9,764 nucleotides of DNA from Candidatus Roizmanbacteria bacterium CG_4_9_14_0_2_um_filter_39_13 (GCA_002788865.1 PFSC01000088.1:1-9764); one strand, 5' to 3'. Shown: positions 1-6,185, numbered from the stretch's first letter. Made by a program: numbers and translations. The notes: a model not told the origin generated them from the letters alone.

Positions 1-84
1 CGACCATTTATCTGGACAAAAACCGCAGATGAGATTATTGAAAAAGTCAATCGTTGTAAAGGGATGATGGAAACACTACACTAG
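1..84 (+). mobile_element. C-terminal tail of a probable IS630-type transposase (cut by window edge)
   Basis: The first 27 codons are open in frame 1 and end in TAG at 82-84. The peptide starts RPFIWTKTADEIIEKV. This matches my recollection of the extreme C-terminus of IS630-like DDE transposases, which often end with a P-F-x-W-T-x-T-A-D-x-I motif. The catalytic DDE residues would lie upstream, outside the window, so neither intactness nor family can be confirmed. The next gene starts 14 nt downstream on the same strand. No terminal inverted repeat can be assigned. Family assignment is by motif memory only. Confidence 0.5.
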
Positions 85-89
85 AAAGC

Positions 90-95
90 AAGGAG
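90..95 (+). promoter_or_regulatory. Shine-Dalgarno sequence for the frameshifted gene at 99
   Basis: AAGGAG lies three bases before the ATG at 99 and fixes that start. It is one of the few clear Shine-Dalgarno sequences in the window. Most minus-strand genes here lack one, apart from pgeF. Confidence 0.6.
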
Positions 96-98
96 AAG

Positions 99-639
99 AT
101 GGCTAAACGATTCCAAGATTTTTTCTATATCCAAGCTTACCAAGAAATTGAACATCGGAAAAGACTTGGGTATAAGATTCCATCCGCAGAGGAAATGGCC
201 AATCTCATGAAACGGATAGAAAAACTGAAACCCCAATTTTGGCACGAAAAAAGTAAAGACTTTATGCATTCATGGTCGGGAAAATCCGCTGAAAAAATGT
301 GGGTTGAATTAGCTAAGAAAAAAGTTTTCGAAAAGCATGACATACACTTAGTTTTACTTAGTTTTACTTGGTTATACTTATGGATCCTGGAAGAATCATC
401 CAAATCCCGCAGATGTTCTAACATATATGACAAATGAGCTTAGAAATACTTTTTCCGATTCGGCACTTAAACAAGCAACAATATTAGGTATGATCGATTA
501 TATAAGACTAACAACACGTTATATCGATGAAATAAGACAAATTAAACAAAAAAATGTTTATGAAGATATCAATAAAATTGTTAAAAAAATATTTCATTAT
601 ATGGATGATGAACGGTTTGCCCTAGAAAAAACTAATTAG
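99..639 (+). pseudogene. unrecognised ~176-aa protein gene, frameshifted by a 10-bp tandem duplication
   Basis: Two overlapping reading frames, 99-437 and 427-639, look like one gene broken by a frameshift. Two copies of ACTTAGTTTT lie in tandem at 346-355 and 356-365. Removing one copy joins the frames without a stop: ...HDIHLVLLGYTYGSWKNHP... runs on into ...DVLTYMTNELRNTFSD... to the TAG at 637-639. The restored product is about 176 aa, charged, without signal peptide or membrane segment, and looks mostly helical, ending in a Lys- and Ile-rich region. I do not recognise the family. As sequenced, translation from 99 leaves the original frame near residue 90 and stops at 437 with a nonsense tail. 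The gene follows the transposase tail closely, so it may be IS cargo or simply the neighbour of an insertion. An assembly error or a switchable repeat could also explain the duplication. Confidence 0.7.
346..369 (+). repeat. 10-bp tandem duplication causing the frameshift
   Basis: The unit ACTTAGTTTT occurs at 346-355 and again at 356-365, followed by a partial third copy (ACTT, 366-369). Ten is not a multiple of three, so the extra copy shifts the reading frame. With one unit removed, the two flanking frames fuse cleanly. Confidence 0.85.
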
Positions 640-656
640 TCAATAATAAATTAGGG

Positions 657-696
657 GGATGGTTAAAAAATAAAACACTTTTATTTACCACCATCT
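657..696 (+). other. AT-rich imperfect hairpin between genes
   Basis: GATGGT at 658-663 pairs with ACCATC at 690-695. Inside, AAAATAAAA-type sequence (668-675) pairs with TTTTATTT (679-686) around a 3-nt loop, with a small internal bulge between the two stems. It begins 17 nt after the stop at 639 and ends about 60 nt before the RhuM start. It could end transcription of the upstream gene, but no T-run follows it. The eight bases ACACTTTT (675-682) can also pair with AAAAGTGT (713-720), giving an alternative fold. The rest of 640-758 holds nothing else I can name. Confidence 0.4.
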
Positions 697-758
697 ACAT
701 TGAGGTTATTTGAAAAGTGTCCGCGGGATTTTTGGTTTCAGGTGATTAAGATGAACTT

Positions 759-1796
759 ATGAAAAAAAATAATCAAATCGTCAAGCAAGATGGATTTAAG
801 GAGTTTTTGATTTATACAACCCCCAATGGAAAAGTAAAAATTGAGATATTTCTTCATAATGGAAATATTTGGCTCACCCAAGCAAAAATAGCGAATCTTT
901 TTGGAGTACAACAACCAGCTATTGCAAAGCATCTCAAAAATATTTTTGAGACTAGAGAATTGGAAGAGAATTCAGTTCATTCCATTTTGGAATACACTGC
1001 CACTGATGGAAAAACCTATAAAACAAAATTTTACAATCTTGATGCCATTATATCCGTAGGTTATCGAGTAAATTCTACACAAGCAACCCATTTCCGTATT
1101 TGGGCAACAGAACACCTCAAGGAATATATCATTAAAGGTTTTACGATGGATGATGAGCGGCTCAAACAAGGAGAGCGAGTATTCGGAAAAGATTACTTTC
1201 GAGAATTGCTGGAAAGAATCCGTTCAATCAGAGCGAGTGAGCGTAGAATTTATCTACAAATCACCGATATCTTCTCAGAATGTAGCATTGACTACAATCC
1301 AGACTCTCAAACGACTAAAGATTTTTTTGCAACAGTGCAAAATATGTTTCATTTTGCGATTACCGGTCAAACCGCAGCAGAAATAATTTATGAAAAAGTG
1401 GATAAAAATAAGCCCTTTATGGGATTGACCACTTGGAAACACAGCCCTAGTGGAAGAATCTTATTGTCAGATGTGACTATCGCTAAAAATTATTTATCGG
1501 AAAAAGAAATCAAAAAACTCGAACGAACTATATCTGGTTTTTTTGACTATATTGAAAATCTGATCGAAAACAGACAGGCATTCACAATGGCAGAGTTTGC
1601 AGAAGGCGTAAATAAGTTTTTGAGTTTTAATGAATATAAGATACTTGCTGGCAAGGGAAAAATTTCCCACACACAAGCAGAAAATAAAGCGCTCGCTGAG
1701 TATGCAGGTTTTAATAAAAGTCAGTCCATAGAATCCGACTTTGACCGAGAGGTAAAAAAACTTTTGAAAAAAAATAGAAATGAAACACATGACTGA
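759..1796 (+). CDS. RhuM family protein (COG3943-type)
   Basis: The 345-aa protein is intact and matches the RhuM family, named after a gene on a Salmonella pathogenicity island and common in mobile and accessory regions. Its biochemical function is not established. The N-terminal half carries a predicted helix-turn-helix around residues 38-61 (WLTQAKIANLFGVQQPAIAK). The family hallmark follows at about 91-117 (FYNLDAIISVGYRVNS, then ATHFRIWAT). A middle region (about 140-250) includes ITGQTAAEIIYEKVD and ends in a conserved segment near MGLTTW. The C-terminus FDREVKKLL is typical, so the TGA at 1794-1796 looks like a genuine stop. A weak ribosome binding site (AGGTGA, from 740) precedes the ATG. 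The stop overlaps the start of the broken BRO-N gene by 8 nt, which suggests the two were co-translated. A DNA-binding regulatory role is inference from the HTH. Confidence 0.92.
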   Translation: MKKNNQIVKQDGFKEFLIYTTPNGKVKIEIFLHNGNIWLTQAKIANLFGVQQPAIAKHLKNIFETRELEENSVHSILEYTATDGKTYKTKFYNLDAIISVGYRVNSTQATHFRIWATEHLKEYIIKGFTMDDERLKQGERVFGKDYFRELLERIRSIRASERRIYLQITDIFSECSIDYNPDSQTTKDFFATVQNMFHFAITGQTAAEIIYEKVDKNKPFMGLTTWKHSPSGRILLSDVTIAKNYLSEKEIKKLERTISGFFDYIENLIENRQAFTMAEFAEGVNKFLSFNEYKILAGKGKISHTQAENKALAEYAGFNKSQSIESDFDREVKKLLKKNRNETHD

Positions 1797-2130
1797 AACA
1801 AAAATTTCCATTTTAAAAGGAAGAAATATCAAAAAAACCATTCACCAAAATGGGTGGTGACTTATGATTGTTGACGTAATAGAGGCTTTAACTGATTCCA
1901 CAAATCCAAAACAATATATAAAAAACATGCTCAATCGTGATGAGGAACTTGCTAAAGGGTGGGTTCAAATTGAACACCCCCTTTTCATAGACACAGCGGG
2001 AGGGAAACAACAAATCAGATGTGCCAATACAGAAGGTATTTTTCGTATTATCCAGTCAATTCCCTCTTCAAAGGCAGAACCTTTCAAACGTTGGCTTGCT
2101 AAAGTCGGTTATGAGCGCGTACAGGAATAA
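1789..2130 (+). pseudogene. BRO-N (phage antirepressor-like) gene with in-frame TGA at a Trp position
   Basis: From ATG 1789 the frame reads MTETKISILKGRNIKKTIHQ, then NGW, then TGA (1858-1860), then LMIVDVIEALTDSTNPKQYI and on to GIFRIIQSIPSSKAEPF, RWLAKVGYERVQE and a TAA at 2128. This is a textbook BRO-N domain, the DNA-binding domain of BRO/Ant-type antirepressors. Members of the family usually have two aromatic residues, often Trp-Trp, just before the (F/V)VVDV strand, so the TGA sits on the second Trp. Remaining tryptophans in the gene are TGG. Translation could restart at ATG 1864, with GGGTGG just upstream, giving an 88-aa fragment without the first strand. The gene stops right after the BRO-N domain, so the usual C-terminal region is absent as well. 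The ATG overlaps the RhuM stop (ATGACTGA), implying a former two-gene operon. Confidence 0.85.
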
Positions 2131-2148
2131 GAACTTTTAAATGGATTC

Positions 2149-2505
2149 CTACATCCTTAAAATTGCCTGATGCAATGTGCGGGATAAAGGATTCAGAGTC
2201 AATCCAAGCGCTTCCAACGTAAACGCCCCAAGCAGGAGACTATCTCCTTTTTCACCAAACAAAATCGGTGCCGCAGACTCTTTTCCTTCAAACTCATACA
2301 TTGCACTCCCCACTTTACGTTTGATTATCGAGCCATCAGCTAATGAAAATTCTTCTTCTCGTTGAGGTTTAATCCCCAACCGCTTCAATATCTCTGCCGG
2401 AACTACGGTGTATGTTGCTCCGCTATCTACCAGAAATCTCCCCTCGTATTCCTGTTTTGGGTCTTGCGGATTTTTGATTTTCATCGAAACATTTGTCATT
2501 CCCAT
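2149..2505 (-). CDS. retropepsin-like (clan AA) aspartic protease
   Basis: The 118-aa single-domain protein carries the catalytic triad of retroviral-type aspartic proteases, FLVDSGATYTVVP, with Asp27-Ser28-Gly29. The second hallmark, a hydrophobic-hydrophobic-Gly turn, is LLLGAFTLEALGL at about residues 90-102. The middle segment (EEFSLADGSIIKRKVG) is typical of small prokaryotic members annotated as clan AA aspartic protease. Such enzymes act as homodimers, each chain giving one Asp. The substrate is unknown. No signal peptide or membrane segment is visible, so it is probably cytoplasmic. It converges on the broken BRO-N gene, with 18 nt between stops. ATG 2505 is used here, but the in-frame ATG at residue 3 is equally possible. 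A -10-like TACAAT lies 9 nt before the start, and no Shine-Dalgarno is seen. Confidence 0.9.
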   Translation of the reverse strand: MGMTNVSMKIKNPQDPKQEYEGRFLVDSGATYTVVPAEILKRLGIKPQREEEFSLADGSIIKRKVGSAMYEFEGKESAAPILFGEKGDSLLLGAFTLEALGLTLNPLSRTLHQAILRM

Positions 2506-2514
2506 ATCACAGAT

Positions 2515-2520
2515 ATTGTA
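2515..2520 (-). promoter_or_regulatory. putative -10 box for the aspartic protease gene
   Basis: TACAAT on the minus strand lies nine bases before the ATG at 2505. Transcription would start two or three bases before the start codon, a near-leaderless arrangement. No good -35 is seen at 16-18 bp. Confidence 0.4.
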
Positions 2521-2580
2521 ACAGAAAAATATTGCTGGAAGAACATCTATGTTGCTGTTGAATACAGATACATACGTTTC

Positions 2581-3216
2581 TTACTCCCAACTTTCCAGAA
2601 AGCGCTTTCGAGGATTTTCAAAAATAACATCTTGAGGAGCAAAATATTCTGGATTCCAATCGCCCATCCATTCCAAAAGTTCTTTGTCTTTTTGATCCTT
2701 GAAAGTCTGCATACAAGCATAATAACCTGGAATACTGCCACAGTCATCAAGCGGGCATGCAAGTTTTCCATCAAGACATATGGGGTATTTTACGTTCATT
2801 TCTCTGGGGAAAATCTTTTCTAAAATGACTTCGTGTTCCCAATTATCGCCAAAATCATAAATATATACCATGCTATCTTTTGCTTTTTTGAAAAACTGCT
2901 TAATTGGTGCTTCGGTCGTATAGATAGTATTTTCTTCCTGTCCGAATTCTTCTGTGGCATAAGGACAATCGACTTTTACAGAATATTCCCAACGACTAGC
3001 TTGAGAATCTCTCTTTTCAAAACAGTGCAAGTGCGAATCAGTCCAACCCATGGCGTTTTGTATTGCGACATGCAGGTCATAAAATGTATAGCTTTCCGGA
3101 ACGGTGACTCTCCGCCATACAGCAGGCCTTGTATTCAACAGAGTAATTTTGAACTGCAAAACATTTTTAAAAGGTCTTTTTTTAGGTATGGTAAAATGCA
3201 TTTCCATATTTTTCAA
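2581..3216 (-). CDS. plasmid pRiA4b ORF-3 family protein
   Basis: The 211-aa protein matches the PRiA4_ORF3 family (also annotated IS1096 element passenger TnpR-like), named after a plasmid gene and common on mobile elements. Its molecular function is unknown. Hallmarks in order: ITLLNTRPAVWRRVTVPESY (24-43), then DLHVAIQNAMGWTDSHLHCF (47-66), YDFGDNWEHEV (120-130), a Cys-containing CPLDDCGSIPGY (154-165), and WNPEYFAPQDV (187-197) near the end. Length is normal and the frame is intact. The longest frame begins with TTG at 3216; in-frame ATGs at 3207 and 3201 are plausible alternatives, and none has a Shine-Dalgarno. It is separated by 75 nt from the downstream protease gene on the same strand, which has its own possible promoter. 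Presence here supports a mobile-element origin for this stretch. Confidence 0.9.
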   Translation of the reverse strand: MKNMEMHFTIPKKRPFKNVLQFKITLLNTRPAVWRRVTVPESYTFYDLHVAIQNAMGWTDSHLHCFEKRDSQASRWEYSVKVDCPYATEEFGQEENTIYTTEAPIKQFFKKAKDSMVYIYDFGDNWEHEVILEKIFPREMNVKYPICLDGKLACPLDDCGSIPGYYACMQTFKDQKDKELLEWMGDWNPEYFAPQDVIFENPRKRFLESWE

Positions 3217-3230
3217 TATTTGTGAGTGTA

Positions 3231-3236
3231 ATTATA
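3231..3236 (-). promoter_or_regulatory. putative -10 box for the pRiA4b-like gene
   Basis: A perfect TATAAT on the minus strand lies 14 nt before the TTG at 3216 and 23 nt before the ATG at 3207. I see no convincing -35. The short leader has no Shine-Dalgarno. Confidence 0.5.
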
Positions 3237-3304
3237 CGCTATTTTCATGATTATTTGGAAGATTGAAGATATTACTGCGCCTCAGAGATGCATAATCACT
3301 ACTC

Positions 3305-3363
3305 AGAGTCTGTTTGAAAACAATAGATTGTCATTCTGGCAAGCGAGTTTTCAAACAGGCTCT
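3305..3363. repeat. 17-bp inverted repeat with 25-nt loop
   Basis: The left arm AGAGTCTGTTTGAAAAC (3305-3321) and right arm GTTTTCAAACAGGCTCT (3347-3363) match at 16 of 17 positions, and the odd pair would be a G-U wobble in RNA. It starts six bases past the stop of the NUDIX gene on the minus strand and lies upstream of the pRiA4b-like gene. No T-run follows on either strand, so it is not a classic intrinsic terminator. It could be a 3'-end-stabilising hairpin, a tiny non-autonomous element, or the joined ends of a lost insertion sequence. The rest of the 3217-3369 gap contains only the promoter before the pRiA4b-like gene and a 7-bp direct repeat (CTCAGAG). Confidence 0.75.
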
Positions 3364-3369
3364 TAGGAC

Positions 3370-3840
3370 TTAACTGAGCAAACTCTTATCAGTAGTCAAA
3401 CCCAATGCTACAAGAAAACTAGGATCTTTTACAGGTAAATCATAGATAGCATGGGGAGCAAACCATGAAAATGCAGAGTGTTCTGTCGATAATCTAATCT
3501 GAGTATATTCTTCTTGTTGTGGATCAGGTAGAGCTAAGTAATTCGTCGCTGAAACAATGGTCCCATCTCTTCTTCGAAGAAATTGCCAAGTGCCAAGTTT
3601 ATTACCAACTTCTATCTTGATTCCAGTCTCCTCCATTACCTCTCGAATAAGCGCTACATTATCATTTTCCCCTTCTTCCACCAATCCTCCAGGTAAATCT
3701 CAAATTCCAATTTCATCTACTATTGTCGGTGTTTTTTGAAGTAGTAAAATTTTGCCATCTTTACTTATAACTGCTTTTACAGCACGATTTGGATATTGTA
3801 GCTGCTCTCTGTTCGGAACAAGTTCGTTTGAATCGCTCAT
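3370..3840 (-). pseudogene. NUDIX hydrolase gene with in-frame TGA at a Trp position
   Basis: From ATG 3840 the frame reads MSDSNELVPNREQLQYPNRA, then a strand with KILLLQKTP, then EIGI, then TGA (3702-3700, codon 47), then DLPGGLVEEGEN and onward to TAA at 3372-3370, 157 codons in all. The Nudix box is perfect (G-x5-E-x7-REVMEETGI), so the catalytic Mg-binding helix is preserved. Nudix hydrolases very commonly have W-x-(L/F)-PGG before the box, so the TGA occupies that Trp. Later tryptophans (TWQFL, FSWF) are TGG. Without readthrough, only a fragment from about 3684 (GTG) could be made, lacking the PGG and the first strands, and it would probably be inactive. The gene follows murA on the same strand, 37 nt away, so it is probably the operon's last gene. 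Substrate unknown: mutT-like nucleotide clean-up is possible but not shown. Confidence 0.87.
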
Positions 3841-3850
3841 AAGAAAAGAG

Positions 3851-3858
3851 GTGATCAC
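3851..3858. other. palindrome GTGATCAC between murA and the NUDIX gene
   Basis: A perfect 8-bp palindrome with A-rich and T-rich flanks lies 10 nt before the NUDIX ATG. It could be an operator or part of a weak murA terminator (the minus strand continues with CTCTTTTCTT). The outer stem has mismatches, so neither is firm. Confidence 0.25.
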
Positions 3859-3877
3859 TTTTTTAACAATATTTAAA

Positions 3878-5197
3878 CTATATTTCCCGTATATCTCCCC
3901 CCAACATTCTTACTTTTTCAACAAAATTTTCATAACCTCGATCAATGTGGCTCACTCCCTTGATATACGATGTGTTGTCGGCAATGAGCGCTGCAATAGC
4001 CAAAGTTGCCCCGGCACGAAGATCCGACACTGTGAGGACTCCACCATGAAGATCCTGATGACCAGAAACTTCAATTGTTTGTGCATATACTTTTACAGGG
4101 TCATATGTGAAGTGATAATGTTCGCTTGGATCCAAGATATTTTTTTCTACGTATCGTATCGTTGCACCAAGTTTCATAAGCTCTTCAACATAGCTAAATC
4201 TATTCTCAAAAATCCGCTCATGGATGATTGCGTATCCCTCAGCTTGAGTCATGAGAACTGCATAAAGCGGTTGCCAGTCGGTCAGAAATCCTGGAAAAGG
4301 ACCTGTTTCTATGTCTACGCAGCGGAGTGATTTCGCATAATATCTCCATTTCCCATTTCCCAAATTGTCAACCCCAGCTCCAGTTTTTTCCAGCACGTCA
4401 TTGAATGACTTGATATATCGCTCAGAAATCGTGGATATAGTGACATCTCCTCCCGATGCAATACCTGCAACGGCGTATGTGATTGCCTCTACTCGATCTG
4501 AGGATATCTCAAACGGTCGAACTTGAACAAGGCGCTCAACTCCATCAATGATGATATCCAATTCTTCTCTTCGTATTTTTGCACCACCTTCATTGAGCAT
4601 TGCGATCAAGTCGTCAATCTCAGGTTCTTGTGCAACATTTTCAAGTTTTATCGTTTGTTTACCAAAAACAGACATCATAATCATGAGTTCTGTACCGGTA
4701 TGAGACGGTTTATCAAATCGATATCCACCAGTCGGATCACCCTTCATTTCTGCATTATAATAGCCAGTTTCAGAATCATAATCCACCTTCACTCCCAAAG
4801 ATTTGAGGCCATCTATCACTCGATCTATCGAGCGTGCACCTAGCCGACAACCTCCTGGATTTGGAATTATTGCAGTTCCAAATGTATGTAAAAGTGGTGC
4901 GAAAAGAAGAAATGACACACGAATTTTTGAGGCATGTAATAAGTCGACAGTATTTGACGTGATATTTTTTGGATCAATCTTTACTGTGCTTCCATCAAAC
5001 TCAACCTTTACTCCAAGAAGTTCAAGAAGATGAATCAGCTCATGAATATCCTGAATCCGTGGGATATTGTGTAGAATGACTTCAGATTCAAACATGAGCG
5101 CTGCAATGATCACCTTCAAAGCAATATTTTTCGCACCAGATAGATGTATCTCTCCTGCTAATTTTTTTCCTCCTGTTATGACGTATGCATCTTCCAT
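3878..5197 (-). CDS. murA: UDP-N-acetylglucosamine 1-carboxyvinyltransferase (MurA)
   Basis: MurA transfers enolpyruvate from PEP to UDP-GlcNAc, the first committed step of peptidoglycan synthesis, in the cytoplasm. The 439-aa protein is full length, slightly longer than the ~420 aa of E. coli MurA. Visible active-site features: SGAKNIALK (Lys23-Asn24, PEP/UDP binding), KIRVSFLLFAPLL with Arg93, the catalytic-loop cysteine in NPGGCRLGAR (Cys117), PGFLTDWQP with the catalytic-base Asp307, and SDLRAGATLA with Arg394. Cys rather than Asp in the loop predicts sensitivity to fosfomycin (family knowledge). It sits 29 nt after murB; a TCTAAAT heptamer repeat fills most of that gap and no Shine-Dalgarno is visible before the ATG. 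The stop is TAG. Identity is certain. Confidence 0.97.
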   Translation of the reverse strand: MEDAYVITGGKKLAGEIHLSGAKNIALKVIIAALMFESEVILHNIPRIQDIHELIHLLELLGVKVEFDGSTVKIDPKNITSNTVDLLHASKIRVSFLLFAPLLHTFGTAIIPNPGGCRLGARSIDRVIDGLKSLGVKVDYDSETGYYNAEMKGDPTGGYRFDKPSHTGTELMIMMSVFGKQTIKLENVAQEPEIDDLIAMLNEGGAKIRREELDIIIDGVERLVQVRPFEISSDRVEAITYAVAGIASGGDVTISTISERYIKSFNDVLEKTGAGVDNLGNGKWRYYAKSLRCVDIETGPFPGFLTDWQPLYAVLMTQAEGYAIIHERIFENRFSYVEELMKLGATIRYVEKNILDPSEHYHFTYDPVKVYAQTIEVSGHQDLHGGVLTVSDLRAGATLAIAALIADNTSYIKGVSHIDRGYENFVEKVRMLGGDIREI

Positions 5198-5200
5198 AGT

Positions 5201-5221
5201 TCTAAATTCTAAATTCTAAAT
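5201..5221. repeat. three tandem copies of a 7-bp unit before murA
   Basis: TCTAAAT occurs three times head to tail (5201-5207, 5208-5214, 5215-5221), filling most of the 29-nt gap between murB and murA. On the coding strand this reads as ATTTAGA repeats ending four bases before the murA start codon. Each junction creates TAGAAT, one base from a -10 consensus. Confidence 0.85.
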
Positions 5222-5226
5222 TAGTA

Positions 5227-6177
5227 CTAAATTATCCTCACTTCTTCTTTGAGATCCACATCGAATTTCTCCTTCACAGTCCTTTTTACTACATTGATAA
5301 GTTCACTCAAATCTTCATGTGTACCATCGCCTATATTCACAATGAAATTCGCATGTTTTTCAGAGACTTGAAATCCTCCAATTATTTTCCCTTTGAGTCC
5401 TGCGCTGTCAATGAGATATCCCGCAGATCCTGTAGGAAGATTGTGCTTTTCCCTCTCCTTTTCAGAAATATTCTGAAAAAAGCACCCTCCAGTTGAGACT
5501 CCAAATGGTTGTGTATTTTTTCGATACAAAAGTGCTTCCTCCGAACGCTTTCGAAGATCAAGAACATCATGCTTCATCAGCCGAAACACTCCATCGATAA
5601 ATATTTCGCCAGTATTTTGGAGTACGCTATAGTCATAGGAAAAATCAAAATATTCTCTTGTTTCTTTCCGAGTTGCACCATCTTGGTCCATGACTGTTGC
5701 AATAAGGAGTGGGTCGCTGACATATGAGAGAGGTCTTGTCCATTTTGAGTTCATATATATGGCTCCTCCCAAAGTCCCAGGAAGGCCTTGATGATACTCA
5801 AACCCCGAATATCCCAATTCAATAGTTTCCTTGACCAAGCGACTCATCGAATATCCTGAGCTAATTTTCAAATCTATATAATCTTCTGTTTCGTGCTCGA
5901 CACTTTTTTGAACGAATCTATTTTGAATCACCAATCTTGAAATTCTCTGTTGAAAAATCGCAATATTTGATCCTCCACCAATTATCAAATAGGGAATATC
6001 ATATTCATCTACTACGCTCATTATTTCTCTCCAATCTTCAACCGATTTCGCTTCAAAAAAATAATCGGCAATAATGTGTAGCTTGAGCGTAAAATACTGA
6101 GAAAGATCTTTATCTATTTCTATTCGATCACCAAATCTCTGCACGAGAATGTCGAATTTTTCATTTTTTATTTGCAT
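5227..6177 (-). CDS. murB: UDP-N-acetylenolpyruvoylglucosamine reductase (MurB)
   Basis: MurB is the FAD-dependent enzyme that reduces enolpyruvyl-UDP-GlcNAc to UDP-MurNAc with NADPH, directly after MurA. The 316-aa protein shows the FAD-binding motif PYLIIGGGSNIAIF (62-75), GLPGTLGGAIYMNS (131-144), QPFGVSTGGCFFQN (223-236), the A-G-x-LI-x-x-AGLKG segment (252-263), QVSEKHANFIVN (270-281) and a C-terminal EVRII with the catalytic Glu312. The proton donor, Ser in E. coli, is Cys232 here, as in several other bacteria. The usual YR-x-S motif reads SYDYSVLQ (180-187), so the normally catalytic Arg appears replaced by Asp. Its stop lies 29 nt before murA, and its ATG is 8 nt after the murC stop with no Shine-Dalgarno, suggesting coupling to murC. 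Confidence 0.95.
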   Translation of the reverse strand: MQIKNEKFDILVQRFGDRIEIDKDLSQYFTLKLHIIADYFFEAKSVEDWREIMSVVDEYDIPYLIIGGGSNIAIFQQRISRLVIQNRFVQKSVEHETEDYIDLKISSGYSMSRLVKETIELGYSGFEYHQGLPGTLGGAIYMNSKWTRPLSYVSDPLLIATVMDQDGATRKETREYFDFSYDYSVLQNTGEIFIDGVFRLMKHDVLDLRKRSEEALLYRKNTQPFGVSTGGCFFQNISEKEREKHNLPTGSAGYLIDSAGLKGKIIGGFQVSEKHANFIVNIGDGTHEDLSELINVVKRTVKEKFDVDLKEEVRII

Positions 6178-6185
6178 AGGAATAT

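Noticed and set aside
427..639. Independent 70-aa gene starting at 427
   Set aside because: The frame is open further upstream with sensible sequence (GYTYGSWKNHP) that joins the 99-437 frame once one 10-bp repeat unit is removed, so it is the second half of one gene.
1837..1860. Inverted repeat CACC/GGTG before ATG 1864
   Set aside because: The match is only four or five bases, and the segment is coding sequence of the broken BRO-N gene.
2362..2823. Plus-strand 153-codon open frame
   Set aside because: It lies antisense to the protease and pRiA4b-like genes, which have clear family motifs. Its peptide has no recognisable pattern.
3305..3363. Rho-independent terminator for the mur operon
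   Set aside because: The stem is strong but the loop is long and neither strand has a T-run after it. Listed as an inverted repeat instead.
1858..3702. Genome-wide reassignment of TGA to Trp (code 4) or Gly (code 25)
   Set aside because: murE ends with a TGA that overlaps the pgeF start; reading through would add about 60 residues in another frame of pgeF. RhuM also ends in TGA at its normal C-terminus. Trp elsewhere is TGG, and Gly does not fit the two TGA sites. Local readthrough remains open.
3752..4330. Plus-strand 192-codon open frame antisense to murA and the NUDIX gene
   Set aside because: The murA reading on the other strand is unambiguous, and the antisense peptide is a low-information shadow.
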